From: Gemmatimonadota bacterium | GTDB lineage: Bacteria; Gemmatimonadota; Gemmatimonadetes; Gemmatimonadales; GWC2-71-9 | Assembly: GCA_003222155.1 (NCBI GenBank) | Contig: QHUU01000077.1 | Span: 1 to 35,921, forward strand | Length of the DNA stretch: 35,921 nt | Direction: 5' to 3' | Shown: piece by piece, positions 15,923-24,532 of the stretch | Layout: every line of letters begins with the position of its first letter | Position numbering within the stretch: the first letter of the stretch is position 1 | Notes under the pieces: generated by a model | Seen by the model: the letters and a program-made list of their open reading frames with translations, nothing else | Database searches by the model: none | What the model was told of the DNA's origin: nothing | Position numbers and translations under genes: made by a program

Positions 15923-16987
15923 GTGACGGCATTGGATGGTGTGACGACACTGGGCGACGTGGCGATGCGGGACCATCCACCCAGCCTCACGGCGGCGCTC
16001 GATTGGCTGGTGCACGCGCAGGACGTCACCGGGAGCGGCGCCTTCGCGCCCCACTACCCACTCGGCGGGAGCGCCGGTGACGGGCTCTTGGGTGCGCACC
16101 GGGCGCGTCCCGACACGACCGGAGCGGTCATCCCAACGCTGTACCTCGCCGCGTGGTACCTGCAGCGACCGGAGCTCGCCCGGCGCGCCGAGCGCGCGGC
16201 GCAATGGGCGGTGGAGATCCAGCTGTCCTCGGGCGCGGTGTGGGGGGGTGTGGTCGGGACGGGGCGGGCTCTGCTCGGCTGGCTCAGCTCCTTCGCGGAG
16301 ACGGGATCAGGCGTATTCGCCGGAGCAGCTCGGCGCGCCGGACGCTTCCTGTTCGCGACGCTCGACCACGACGACGTGTGGCGGCGTGACGGAGCCCACT
16401 CCCCTCACACGGCATGGGCGTTGGCGGAGGCGGGTCGTCGGCTCGGCGCGCCCGAGTTTCGGGCTGCTGCGGCGAGGCACTTACGTGCGGTGATGCGCGT
16501 CCCGCACGACGACGGCTGGACGCGGGACTACCGTCAGCCCGAGTGCCCCCGCTCCCTGTGCGTCATCGCGGACGCGATTCGGGGGTTGCTCGAGGGAGGT
16601 CACTTGTTGGGGGAGGAACGCCTGATGGCACCCGCGGCGCGGGCCGCCGTGCGCGTGGCGGCCGCCATGGCGCCGGACGGACGGCTTCCGGGCCGGTTCA
16701 TGACGGGCTGGCGACCGAGCGGCTCCGCGTGGTGTCTCGTGGGGCAAGCGCGGATGGTCAACATCTGGCTGCGCCTCTTCGAGATCACGGGCGCGAGTGA
16801 GTGGTTGGAGCCCGTGAGACCGGCGTTGGACGTGCTCGCGTCTGCGCAGCATCGTGACGGCGCGATCGGCGGTCCGTCACGGGTCTCGAGCACTGCTACG
16901 AAGCTGTTTATCGACGCGCTGATTCGCGACGCGCGGGTTGCCCGAGGCCCGGCAGGGGAGACGACGGCGGCGGTGGTCCTCGCGTAG
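15923..16987 (+). CDS. Predicted alpha/alpha-barrel protein of unknown function
   Basis: 354 aa from GTG 15923, with GAGGA about 10 nt upstream. The protein is almost entirely helical, with repeated helix-pair motifs (LTAALDWLVHAQD, PTLYLAAWYLQRPELARRAERAA, HTAWALAEAGRRLGAPEF, MVNIWLRLFEITG, VLASAQHRDGAIGG). This layout recalls six-hairpin glycosidases, lyases and terpene-cyclase-like alpha barrels. I could not assign a catalytic motif, so activity is open: a polysaccharide lyase/hydrolase that trims the polymer is one option, a non-catalytic binding protein another. No signal peptide is evident, which weighs against an exported hydrolase. It seems to be transcribed alone, and converges on the sugar transferase gene with a 15-bp gap. 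Confidence 0.6.
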   Translation: MTALDGVTTLGDVAMRDHPPSLTAALDWLVHAQDVTGSGAFAPHYPLGGSAGDGLLGAHRARPDTTGAVIPTLYLAAWYLQRPELARRAERAAQWAVEIQLSSGAVWGGVVGTGRALLGWLSSFAETGSGVFAGAARRAGRFLFATLDHDDVWRRDGAHSPHTAWALAEAGRRLGAPEFRAAAARHLRAVMRVPHDDGWTRDYRQPECPRSLCVIADAIRGLLEGGHLLGEERLMAPAARAAVRVAAAMAPDGRLPGRFMTGWRPSGSAWCLVGQARMVNIWLRLFEITGASEWLEPVRPALDVLASAQHRDGAIGGPSRVSSTATKLFIDALIRDARVARGPAGETTAAVVLA

Positions 16988-17002
16988 CTGAGGCGGCGCC
17001 CT

Positions 17003-17722
17003 CTACCAAGCGCCGCGGCGACGCAGCATCACGGGGAGGGTGCGGGCCATGATCCGCAGATCTTCCAGCGCGGACTGGCGGCGGATGTACTCGAGGTCGT
17101 AACGAACCTTGCGCCGCACGTCGTCGACCGACGTGTCGTAGCCCTGGTTGATCTGCGCCCAGCCGGTGATGCCGGGGCGAACGCGCTGGCGCCGCTGATA
17201 CCCTTCGATCTGCTCCCGCAGATACACGAAGATGGTCGGCTGTTCGGGGCGTGGACCCACGATGTTCATGTCACCCTTCAGCACGTTGAAGAGCTGCGGC
17301 AGCTCGTCGAGCCGAAACTTGCGCAGCACCTGGCCGAGCGGAGTGACGCGCGCGTCCTCGGGCTGAGCCCACACTTCCGACTTGGCCTCGTCCGCCGGGA
17401 GCATCGTGCGGAACTTGTACATCGTGAACGGCGTGCCGCCCAAGTCGGTGTGGCGCCGGGTGTTCCCCCCGGCTCCCGAGAGCGAGCGGCGGTCCAGGCC
17501 GACGCGCCTTTGCGTGAACAACACGGGGCCGCGCGACGTCAGCTTGACCAGCACGGCGATCAGGAGCATCAGCGGGAAGGCCACGACCAGGCCTACGGCG
17601 GCGACGAGGAAGTTGAGGGCCCGGCGCGCGATGCGTTCGCGGTCGAGCGCACCGAATGGGACACGCTGCGACAGTGAGATTCTCTTGCGGCGGGGGGGTT
17701 GGACTTCCAGGGTGGTGCTCAT
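17003..17722 (-). CDS. Initiating sugar transferase (undecaprenyl-phosphate sugar phosphotransferase)
   Basis: 239 aa from ATG 17722; ATG 17734 is in frame and equally possible, neither having an ideal ribosome site. One membrane helix (about residues 34-58, NFLVAAVGLVVAFPLMLLIAV) precedes the Bac_transf domain: RGPVLFTQRRVGLD, FTMYKFRTML, LRKFRLDELPQLFNVLKGD, MNIVGPRPEQP and RPGITGWAQINQGYD. The family transfers a sugar-1-phosphate from UDP-sugar to undecaprenyl phosphate, the first step of repeat-unit assembly. This is the short WbaP/WecA-unrelated form lacking the N-terminal multi-helix region. About 18 residues are inserted between VGLD and the FTMYKF strand. It follows the two-component pair on the same strand, after a 122-bp gap. 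Confidence 0.9.
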   Translation of the reverse strand: MSTTLEVQPPRRKRISLSQRVPFGALDRERIARRALNFLVAAVGLVVAFPLMLLIAVLVKLTSRGPVLFTQRRVGLDRRSLSGAGGNTRRHTDLGGTPFTMYKFRTMLPADEAKSEVWAQPEDARVTPLGQVLRKFRLDELPQLFNVLKGDMNIVGPRPEQPTIFVYLREQIEGYQRRQRVRPGITGWAQINQGYDTSVDDVRRKVRYDLEYIRRQSALEDLRIMARTLPVMLRRRGAW

Positions 17723-17844
17723 GGCCTCAGGCATTCGCAAAGTCCGTGCGCGCGCGCGCCCCAGCGCGGTTGTGACGCTCCGTGCGTGCGTCATATGGCG
17801 AGCCGGCGTCGTGTGTGGAGCGGCTGCCACGGGGCCCTGCGACG

Positions 17845-18684
17845 TCAACTGGCCGCACCGCCCACGGGGGCGTCCACCTCGAAGTAGAAGCGGGTGCCCC
17901 ACTGCGGGCGGGTTTCGACTTGCAATTCGGACCCCATCGCCCGCACCAGCTTGCGGCAGATGGTGAGCCCGAGCCCCGAACTGGAGAAATGCTCGCGCTG
18001 CGCTGCCGGGGGCCGCCGAACGGGTTGATACAAGGTGCGCAGCCGCCCGGCGTCGATGCCGTTCCCCGTATCCCGCACCGAGAACTCGAGGCGCCGGGTG
18101 CCGACCGGCAACGCCGCGATCTCCACGAAGCCCGAGTCGGTGAACTTGACGGCATTCGTGGCCAGGTTGAGCAGCACGCGCGACAGCGCGCGCTCGTGCC
18201 CGGTGCGCCGCTCCGGTACCGGATGCACCAGGCGGACCTCGAGCCGCTTCTCTTCCGCGATGGGAAGAATCATGCTGCGGACCGACCCGAACACCTCGGC
18301 GACCGAAAACGGCGCTGGAGCGCGGTCGACCAGGCGCTGCCCGCCGCGGGCGAGCTCGAGCACATCGCTCGCCGTGGCGCACAGGCACAGCGCGGCACTG
18401 TAGATCAGCCCCAGCTGCCTGGTCTGCTCCGGCGTGACCGGCCCTCCCTGGCCCTGTTGCAGCGCCTCGGCGAGAAACAGGATCGACGTGAGGGGCGAGC
18501 GCAGATCGTGCGCTAACTCCACCACGAGATCCAGGCCGTGCGGGCCCGACAAACACGCCGCCAGATCCGGCGGCTCGGGCTCGGGCTCGGGCGTCTGCTC
18601 GGGGTCGGGAATCCGCTCGGGGACCGCCGCGATGGCGCTCCCGACGGCGGACCAGTCGAGCCGCTCGGCGGTGCTCGTTCTCAC
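17845..18684 (-). CDS. Soluble histidine kinase (PrsK-like partner of the sigma-54 regulator)
   Basis: 279 aa starting at GTG 18684, overlapping the regulator's stop as GTGA. No membrane segment or recognised sensor domain is present, only a Pro/Glu-rich linker (about residues 26-40). The dimerisation helix has ELAHDLRSPLTSIL (His59). The ATPase domain shows the N box NLATNAVKFTDSG, G1 DTGNGID and G2 SSSGLGLTICRKL. It should autophosphorylate and pass phosphate to the receiver of the adjacent response regulator. Lack of a sensor suggests an intracellular signal or a partner protein. In PEP-CTERM/EPS loci such pairs (PrsK/PrsR) act with RpoN. Confidence 0.88.
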   Translation of the reverse strand: MRTSTAERLDWSAVGSAIAAVPERIPDPEQTPEPEPEPPDLAACLSGPHGLDLVVELAHDLRSPLTSILFLAEALQQGQGGPVTPEQTRQLGLIYSAALCLCATASDVLELARGGQRLVDRAPAPFSVAEVFGSVRSMILPIAEEKRLEVRLVHPVPERRTGHERALSRVLLNLATNAVKFTDSGFVEIAALPVGTRRLEFSVRDTGNGIDAGRLRTLYQPVRRPPAAQREHFSSSGLGLTICRKLVRAMGSELQVETRPQWGTRFYFEVDAPVGGAAS

Positions 18685-20321
18685 GCCGGCCGCCCTTCAG
18701 GGGCGCCGGCCGGCGTCTTGTGGGACGCGTCGACGGTCACTACGTCCATCGGCTCCACCAGTTCCGAGGCATCTGGGGCAGAGGCGGGTTCCCGCTCGAC
18801 CACCCATCCTGCCGTCGGACTGCGCTGCAGGCCGTGACGCTCCATCAGCCGGTACAGCGTGGTCCGATCCACGCCGGCGATCCGCGCCGCCTTGGACATG
18901 TTGCCGCTCGCCCGGTTGACCAGCCAGGTGAGGTACTGGCGCTCGAATTGGGCGATCACACGATCGCGGGCGGCGTGATAGCTCTCCTCGAGCAGGGTGG
19001 AGATGAGCGAAGCGGGATTCGAGCCCGCGGCCGGCGTCGGCTCACCGGTGAGCTGCAAGTCCTCGGGGCGGATCTCCGCCCCCGGCTCTACGACCACGGC
19101 GACGTGCTCGATCACGTTCTGCAACTCACGGACGTTGCCCCGCCACGGATGGCCGCACAGCGCGCGCAGCGCGGCGTCGGTGAGGCGCGGGAACGGAGCG
19201 CCCTTCCGGCGGTGCCGCACCCAGTACGTCGACAGGAAGTAATCGGCGAGCAGGGGGATGTCCTCGGGCCGCTCGCGCAGCGCCGGGACGTTGATCGGGA
19301 CGACGCGCAGGCGGTAGTAGAGGTCTTCCCGCATGTCGCTCGTCTCGACGGCGGCTTCGGGGTCACCGTTGGTCGCGGCGATGAAGCGCACGTTCACGAC
19401 GGCGTCCGTCGTCTCGCTGCCCACGCGTCGGACCACGCCGTCTTGGATCACCCGCAGCAGCTTCGCCTGGATCGGCTTCGGCATCTCGATCAGCTCGTCG
19501 AGGAACAGCGTGCCGCCGTTGGCGGCTTCGAGCAGGCCGGGTTTGTCGCGCACCGCACCCGTGAACGCGCCCTTGCGGTGACCGAACATCTCGGACTCGA
19601 GCAGGCCCTCGGGGAGGGCTGCGCAGTTCACGGCGATGAACGGCCGGCTGGAGCGACGGCTGTGGTGATGGATGAACTGGGCGATCATTTCCTTGCCGCT
19701 GCCGCTTTCGCCGGTGATGAACACCGAAGCGTCGGTCGGCGCCACCTTGCGGGCCAGTTCGACCGCCCGCCGGAACGACGGCGCCGTTCCGAGCAGCGTG
19801 ATCTTGTCGGAATGGACCTGCAGCTGGTCCAGCGTATCGCGCTGCTCGCGCGTCTCGCGCGCGACCAGCAGCGTGTGAACCGCTCGCCCGATCAGCACCT
19901 GCAGGTGCGAAGCGGAGAAGGGCTTGGGAAGGTAGTCGAACGCCCCTTGACGCAGTGCTTCGACGCTCGACTCGACGCTGGGATTGCCCGTCATCACGAT
20001 GACCATCGTGTCGTGATTGGTCCCCAGAGCGGTGCGCAACAGGGTGAGGCCATCGACCTGCGACATGTACAGGTCCACGAGCACGAGGTCGAATGCGCGG
20101 CGCTTCAGCAGGTCGAGGGCTTCCTGCCCCCGGCTGCAGACGGTTACGTCGTAGCCTTCGTGGCGCAGAACCGCCGCGCAGCTCTCGCGCAGCGTGTGTT
20201 CGTCATCGACCACCAGAATCCGCACCCGGGCCTTGGCTTCCGGCCCGATGGCGAGCATGGCCGACGGCTCGCGTCCCTCGACGGAGGGGGTCACGCCGTC
20301 ATGAGCAAGCGGTGTCGACAT
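18681..20321 (-). CDS. Sigma-54-dependent response regulator (NtrC/PrsR-like)
   Basis: 546 aa from ATG 20321, with GAGG about 9 nt upstream. An intact receiver domain (about residues 32-145) has Asp39-Asp40, phospho-acceptor Asp83, Thr111 and Lys133. The AAA+ domain has Walker A GESGSGKE (204-211) and GAFTGA (251-256), the loop that contacts sigma-54. A Fis-type helix-turn-helix lies near the C-terminus ([20 protein letters not shown]). A Pro/Glu-rich tail of about 50 residues follows. It should activate RpoN promoters when phosphorylated by the coupled kinase. Its own upstream region has a sigma-54-like element and palindromes at enhancer distance, suggesting autoregulation. Likely targets are the sigma-54-like promoters in this locus. 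Confidence 0.93.
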   Translation of the reverse strand: MSTPLAHDGVTPSVEGREPSAMLAIGPEAKARVRILVVDDEHTLRESCAAVLRHEGYDVTVCSRGQEALDLLKRRAFDLVLVDLYMSQVDGLTLLRTALGTNHDTMVIVMTGNPSVESSVEALRQGAFDYLPKPFSASHLQVLIGRAVHTLLVARETREQRDTLDQLQVHSDKITLLGTAPSFRRAVELARKVAPTDASVFITGESGSGKEMIAQFIHHHSRRSSRPFIAVNCAALPEGLLESEMFGHRKGAFTGAVRDKPGLLEAANGGTLFLDELIEMPKPIQAKLLRVIQDGVVRRVGSETTDAVVNVRFIAATNGDPEAAVETSDMREDLYYRLRVVPINVPALRERPEDIPLLADYFLSTYWVRHRRKGAPFPRLTDAALRALCGHPWRGNVRELQNVIEHVAVVVEPGAEIRPEDLQLTGEPTPAAGSNPASLISTLLEESYHAARDRVIAQFERQYLTWLVNRASGNMSKAARIAGVDRTTLYRLMERHGLQRSPTAGWVVEREPASAPDASELVEPMDVVTVDASHKTPAGAPEGRPA

Positions 20322-20358
20322 CGGGGTCGTCCTCGATTTCCGGTTGACCCCCCCTTAC

Positions 20359-20373
20359 GCAGGGTTCGGGCCA
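20359..20373 (-). promoter_or_regulatory. Candidate sigma-54 promoter of the response regulator
   Basis: Minus strand TGGCCC, five bases, CTGC: GG-N10-GC spacing and 8 of 10 matches. The start point near 20347 would give a leader of about 26 nt before ATG 20321. It would make the regulator autoregulated. Confidence 0.42.
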
Positions 20374-20460
20374 ACCTGTCGCGAGGTCGCAGCGGCACGG
20401 ATTCTCCGCATAACGACGGCAAAATCCTGTCGTCTGCCCGTCGCGGCGGGGTCGTGGCCC

Positions 20461-20497
20461 GCACCAAGGTGCATCCGGCTCCGGGATGCGGTGCACC
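20461..20497. promoter_or_regulatory. GGTGC/GCACC palindrome cluster, possible activator binding site
   Basis: GCACC-AA-GGTGC (20461-20472) and the perfect palindrome GGTGCACC (20490-20497) are built from the same half-site. They lie about 90-135 bp upstream of the candidate promoter at 20359-20373, normal enhancer distance for an NtrC-type activator, and upstream of the Wzc-like gene on the other side. A 6-bp stem (GCATCC/GGATGC) also lies between them. Confidence 0.38.
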
Positions 20498-20618
20498 GAT
20501 TTGCGGCATGTGGACAGTGGGGGCTCCGCACCGCGCGGTATCGGACTTGCCACAGGGAAGAGGCGACGCCGCGCCACCGGGCGCGGCCCCGCCAACACAT
20601 GTGGAGGTACGCTTTCCG

Positions 20619-23057
20619 ATGAGCACCAGTCCGCTACCCCTTCACGCCGGTGCGACGGTGCCGGCCGTGGCGCCCTCGGCTGCGCCGCCCATGGCCGCTG
20701 ACTTGGGATTCAGCCAGGGATTCGCCCAGCCGGAAACCGGCGTCGACTGGCGCCGTGTGTTGAGCGCCGTCGCGCGCTTCAAATGGCTGATTGCGGTGGT
20801 GACCATCGTGGGCACGGTCGGCGGCCTGGCGGCGACGCGGTTCATCAAGCCGCAATACATGGTGCAGGCGACGCTGTGGATCGACCAGCCGGATCAGCGC
20901 GGCGGGCAGGAGCGTGGCCCGATTCGCGCGGGGCAGCCGCTCGAGCCCGAAGCATGGCTCGATCTCCTGAAGTCGTACCGCGTGCTCGACCAGGTGGTGC
21001 GGGACCAGCGCCTGTTCGTGACGCCCCGGGCGCGCGAGGACGCCCCGGTGTTCGAGGCATTCCGGGTGGCGGAGCAGTATCGACCAGGGGTGTATCGTCT
21101 CGCGCTGGACGGAAGCGGAAAGACCTTCACGTTGTCGACGGACAAGGGCGTCGAGGTCGAGCACGGCGCCGCGGGGGATTCCATCGGCGCCCGCTTGGGC
21201 TTTGTCTGGGCGCCGCCCGCTGGCACGGTCCCCGCCGGTCGCACCATCGAGTTCTCGGTGGCGACGGTGCGCGACTCCGCGCGCGCGCTCAGTGAGGAGC
21301 TCGAGGTCGCGACCGATCCCGCGGGCAACTTCCTGCGGATGCACCTGAAGGGTGCGGACGCGGTGCGCATCACGTCGACGATCAACGCGATCGCCGAGCG
21401 CTTCGTGCTGGTGGCGGCGGATCTGCGACGGCAGAAATTGACCGAGCTGACCAAGATTCTGGACCAGCAGCTGGCGGCGGCACACCAGAACCTGCTCGAC
21501 GCCGAGAAGGCGCTGGAGCGGTTTCAGGTCAAGACGATCACGCTCCCGTCCACAGCGGTGGGCGGGTCGCGCGGAGCCGGCGTCCCCTCGGCGGGCGCCA
21601 GCGCCGACGATCCGGCATTCGCGAGTTTCTTCCGTATGCAGGTCGACCGCCAGCAGGTGCAGCAGGATCGGGATGCGCTCGAGCGGGTGCTCGCCCAAGC
21701 GCAAGCGAGCGACTCCGGGGTGTCCCCGGAAGCGCTGGCGATCGTCGGGTCGGTGCAGCAGAACGTGCAGTTGAAGCAGGCGCTCGACGAGCTGACGACG
21801 AAGCAGGCGGAGCTCCGGGCGCTGCGCTACAAGTACAACGATGCCTACCCACTGGTGCAACGGCGGCTGAGCGAAGTCGCTACGCTGCAGCGGCAAACGA
21901 TCCCGACCCTGGCGCGGCAGCTCATGGCCGAGCTCTCCGGGCGGGATGCCGAGCTGGGGCGCCGTGTGGCGGCGGACACCCGGAGCATACAGCTCGTCCC
22001 GCCGCGCGCGATCGACGAAGCCCGGCTGCAGCGCCAGGTGACGCTCGCGGAGAACCTGTTCACCAACCTGCAAAAGAACTACGACGAAGCGCGCCTGGCC
22101 GAGGAGAGCGCCGTACCGGATGCGCGCATCCTCGATCACGCGGTGGTGCCGCAGGACCCGGTGCGCAACACCGCGCCCCGCGTCATTTTCCTGGGGTTCG
22201 CCGCCAGCCTGGCGTTGGGGTTGTGCGGGGCCGTGGTGCTCGATCGCATCGACCCCAAGGTCCGTTATCCCGACCAGGTGTCGCGTGGGCTGGGGATCCC
22301 GATCCTCGGTGCGGTGCCGCATCTCCGCAACCTGCCGCGCGGCGGCCGGGGTGGCGGCGCCCGGGTCCCCGACGACGTCAACGAGGTGGTGGAGGCCCTG
22401 CGCGGCGTGTGTCTGAACCTGGTCTACGCCCACGGCGGCCGGGCCCCGCTGCTGGTAACGATCACGAGTCCGGGGGCCGGGGACGGCAAGTCGTTCATCT
22501 CGGCGAATCTGGCGCACACCTTCGCCGACGGTGGGCACCGCACCCTGCTGATCGACGCGGACATCCGGCGTGGAGTGCTGCATCGTCGGCTGAGCGTGCG
22601 CCGCCGCCCCGGGCTCAGCGACTTCCTGCGCGGCGAAGCCCAGCTCGACGCCATCGTGCAGGCGACGCAATTCCCGGCCCTCTCGCTGATCGGTTGCGGG
22701 ACGCGCGCGTACAACGCGCCCGAGCTGCTTGGCTCGCCGGCCATGACGTCGCTGGTCAACGGGCTGCGCGGGGGCTATGACGTGGTGTTGATCGACAGCC
22801 CGCCGCTCGCCGCGGGAGTGGATCCCCTCATCCTCAGCACCCTGACCGGGACCCTCGCGCTGGTCTTGCGCACCGGGTACAGCCACCGCGATGTGGCCGC
22901 GGCCAAACTGGAGGTGCTACAGCGGCTGCCGGTGCGCATGCTCGGAGCGGTGCTCAACGACGTGCCCGCGGGCGGAGCCTACCGGTACTATTCCTATTAT
23001 CTGCCGGGGTACGAAGCGATGGACGAGAACAGCGGCAGCCCGCGGGTGCCGGTCTAA
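20619..23057 (+). CDS. Wzc-like chain-length regulator and tyrosine autokinase (BY-kinase)
   Basis: 812 aa. ATG 20619 is chosen for GGAGG 11 nt upstream; the frame is open far upstream but over the antisense of the regulator gene. The Wzz part runs from a first membrane helix (about residues 50-70, WLIAVVTIVGTVGG) through a long coiled-coil periplasmic region to a second helix (about residues 525-545, VIFLGFAASLALGLCG). The cytoplasmic kinase has Walker A SPGAGDGKS (about 617-625), Walker A' LLIDADIRRG and Walker B VVLIDSPPL. The tail has a tyrosine cluster (AYRYYSYYLPGYE) for autophosphorylation. It should control polymerisation and export with the Wza-like protein at 26364. Fused kinase and Wzz parts are the Proteobacteria-type arrangement. 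Confidence 0.93.
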   Translation: MSTSPLPLHAGATVPAVAPSAAPPMAADLGFSQGFAQPETGVDWRRVLSAVARFKWLIAVVTIVGTVGGLAATRFIKPQYMVQATLWIDQPDQRGGQERGPIRAGQPLEPEAWLDLLKSYRVLDQVVRDQRLFVTPRAREDAPVFEAFRVAEQYRPGVYRLALDGSGKTFTLSTDKGVEVEHGAAGDSIGARLGFVWAPPAGTVPAGRTIEFSVATVRDSARALSEELEVATDPAGNFLRMHLKGADAVRITSTINAIAERFVLVAADLRRQKLTELTKILDQQLAAAHQNLLDAEKALERFQVKTITLPSTAVGGSRGAGVPSAGASADDPAFASFFRMQVDRQQVQQDRDALERVLAQAQASDSGVSPEALAIVGSVQQNVQLKQALDELTTKQAELRALRYKYNDAYPLVQRRLSEVATLQRQTIPTLARQLMAELSGRDAELGRRVAADTRSIQLVPPRAIDEARLQRQVTLAENLFTNLQKNYDEARLAEESAVPDARILDHAVVPQDPVRNTAPRVIFLGFAASLALGLCGAVVLDRIDPKVRYPDQVSRGLGIPILGAVPHLRNLPRGGRGGGARVPDDVNEVVEALRGVCLNLVYAHGGRAPLLVTITSPGAGDGKSFISANLAHTFADGGHRTLLIDADIRRGVLHRRLSVRRRPGLSDFLRGEAQLDAIVQATQFPALSLIGCGTRAYNAPELLGSPAMTSLVNGLRGGYDVVLIDSPPLAAGVDPLILSTLTGTLALVLRTGYSHRDVAAAKLEVLQRLPVRMLGAVLNDVPAGGAYRYYSYYLPGYEAMDENSGSPRVPV

Positions 23058-23061
23058 GGAG

Positions 23062-24030
23062 CTAAGGAGCGGGGGTACCGATCCCTTCGTCGAAGCGGCG
23101 TAGCCAGCTGCCGGAATCCGTCTTGCCGGTGCGCACGGCGGCCGCGGCCCGGACCAGTAGGTCTACCGGCTCGATCGGTGCATACCCAACGTTGGCGACG
23201 GCCTCGTAGCCGCAGCGGACCCGGGGCGATGGCGTGGCTGCGGCGCCGGTCGCCGGCGGCTCCCCCGTAGTGCTCGGACCCGACACCGACACCGAACTCG
23301 CCAGCCGCTCGGCGAGCCGGCGCGCCCCAGCCGCGTCCGTTCCCGGAGCCAGCACGGCGAACTCCGTCGGACTCAAGCGACCGATGACGTCCGACAGCCG
23401 CGCCGAGGTCTTCAGTGCCTGCACGCATCGCCCCACGACACCGCTCCCCTGCTGATTCGGGGCGAGCTCCTGCGGCTCGAGGTCGACGGCGAGCACCACG
23501 CAAGCCAGCGGCCCGTGCTCACGGAACGCCTGCGACCCAAGTTCCCGCGCGCGGCGGGCGAGGCCTTGCCGGTTGTAGAGTCCTGTGACGGAATCCAGCA
23601 GCCCCTCCGCCCGCGCCCGATCCGCATCGAGCTTGGCGCGCACATAGGCGCCGAGCTTGAGCAGGATCTCGTCGGCGTCGTGCGGCGGCGTGATGCATTC
23701 CCACGCTCCGGCGCGCAACGCGGCGAGCCGCTGGGCGCGGCTGGCTGGTTCGCGCACGGCGAGGAGGATTGGTGTGCTGCTCGAGACGCGGGGGTCCGTG
23801 CGCAGCGTGCGACACAGATCGGCGCCCGGCATGTCGGGGAGCTCGGCGTCCACGATGATGAGGTCCGGCTCCGTGCTGCGCGCGCGTTCCAGGACGTGCT
23901 GAGCTGAGCGCTCCTGGAGCACGGCATAACCGCCGCCCTCCAGCAGACTCTTCAGCCACCGCGTCGCTTCCTGACCGTCACCGCCGAGTAGCACCAGCGG
24001 CAACCCGCCTTGTGGCATTCGGTCGCTCAT
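23062..24030 (-). CDS. Receiver-GGDEF-like protein with degenerate motifs
   Basis: 322 aa from ATG 24030, with GGGGAG 7 nt upstream. The N-terminal domain is receiver-like: Asp61 in LIIVDAELPDMPG is present, but the acidic pair is reduced (LLGGDGQ) and the conserved Lys-Pro is replaced (CITPPHD). The second domain opens with DSVTGLYNRQGL, as in GGDEF domains, but the signature is LSPTEF instead of GGDEF, so cyclic-di-GMP synthesis is unlikely. The residues from about 240 include a Ser/Thr/Pro/Gly-rich insertion. It is probably a signalling adaptor or a nucleotide-sensing pseudo-enzyme for the EPS locus. It converges on the Wzc-like gene with a 4-bp gap and has its own candidate sigma-54 promoter. 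Confidence 0.78.
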   Translation of the reverse strand: MSDRMPQGGLPLVLLGGDGQEATRWLKSLLEGGGYAVLQERSAQHVLERARSTEPDLIIVDAELPDMPGADLCRTLRTDPRVSSSTPILLAVREPASRAQRLAALRAGAWECITPPHDADEILLKLGAYVRAKLDADRARAEGLLDSVTGLYNRQGLARRARELGSQAFREHGPLACVVLAVDLEPQELAPNQQGSGVVGRCVQALKTSARLSDVIGRLSPTEFAVLAPGTDAAGARRLAERLASSVSVSGPSTTGEPPATGAAATPSPRVRCGYEAVANVGYAPIEPVDLLVRAAAAVRTGKTDSGSWLRRFDEGIGTPAP

Positions 24031-24532
24031 GCATCGCTCCCCACGAACAGCGTGTCGGGATGACTCGTTCGGGCACCCATGGTAACTGCAAACACGGGGC
24101 CGCCGTGCGTGGGGCGCTGTGGGGCGCTACGGCACCTCAGGCCCCGCGAAAGCGCGGCCGTGGCGCGGCGGGTCTGCCGCGCGTGCGCAACGCAAGTGAC
24201 GTCGCAGCGCGGGCCCGCGAGCCGAGGGCTCCATGGCTAACCCTTTGTCCGGTTGATCGGTAGCAGGATCGGCGGAGCGGCGGAACGCGGCGGGGCCTCA
24301 AACTTGAAGTGAGTGGATTGGACGTGAATCGAACGAGCGAGCTGTGAGGACCGCGAGCATCCGCCGCGTCCGGCGCCAGGGGCGAGCGTGCCGCCGGCGC
24401 ACACAGTCCGACCCCGTCCGCCGGACCGGCGACAACAGGAGTGTCGAGAGCAGACTTGCCCAGCTCGCCCGATTCGGCCTCGCGATCACCGGGAAGCCAC
24501 TGCTGGAACTCAAGCCAGAGGACGCGTGAGCG
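24031..24532. other. 502-bp intergenic region before glmS
   Basis: It separates the degenerate GGDEF gene (minus) from glmS (plus). It holds the candidate sigma-54 promoter for the minus gene and a 7-bp stem (GCGCGGC 24163-24169, GCCGCGC 24176-24182). A 61-codon frame from GTG 24344 to TGA 24529 ends four bases before glmS, but no family is recognised and its first half is Arg-rich, so I do not call it a gene. No glmS-type ribozyme was seen and no promoter for glmS is obvious. Confidence 0.4.
24087..24102 (-). promoter_or_regulatory. Candidate sigma-54 promoter of the receiver-GGDEF gene
   Basis: Minus strand CGGCCC, five bases, TTGC followed by A: GG-N10-GC spacing, 8 of 10 matches, with a perfect -12 part. 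The start point near 24076 gives a leader of about 46 nt before ATG 24030. Confidence 0.42.

Noticed and set aside
24344-24529. 61-codon frame ending four bases before glmS
   Set aside because: GTG start without good ribosome site, Arg-rich first half, no recognised family; another frame on the opposite strand is equally open. Described in the intergenic entry only.
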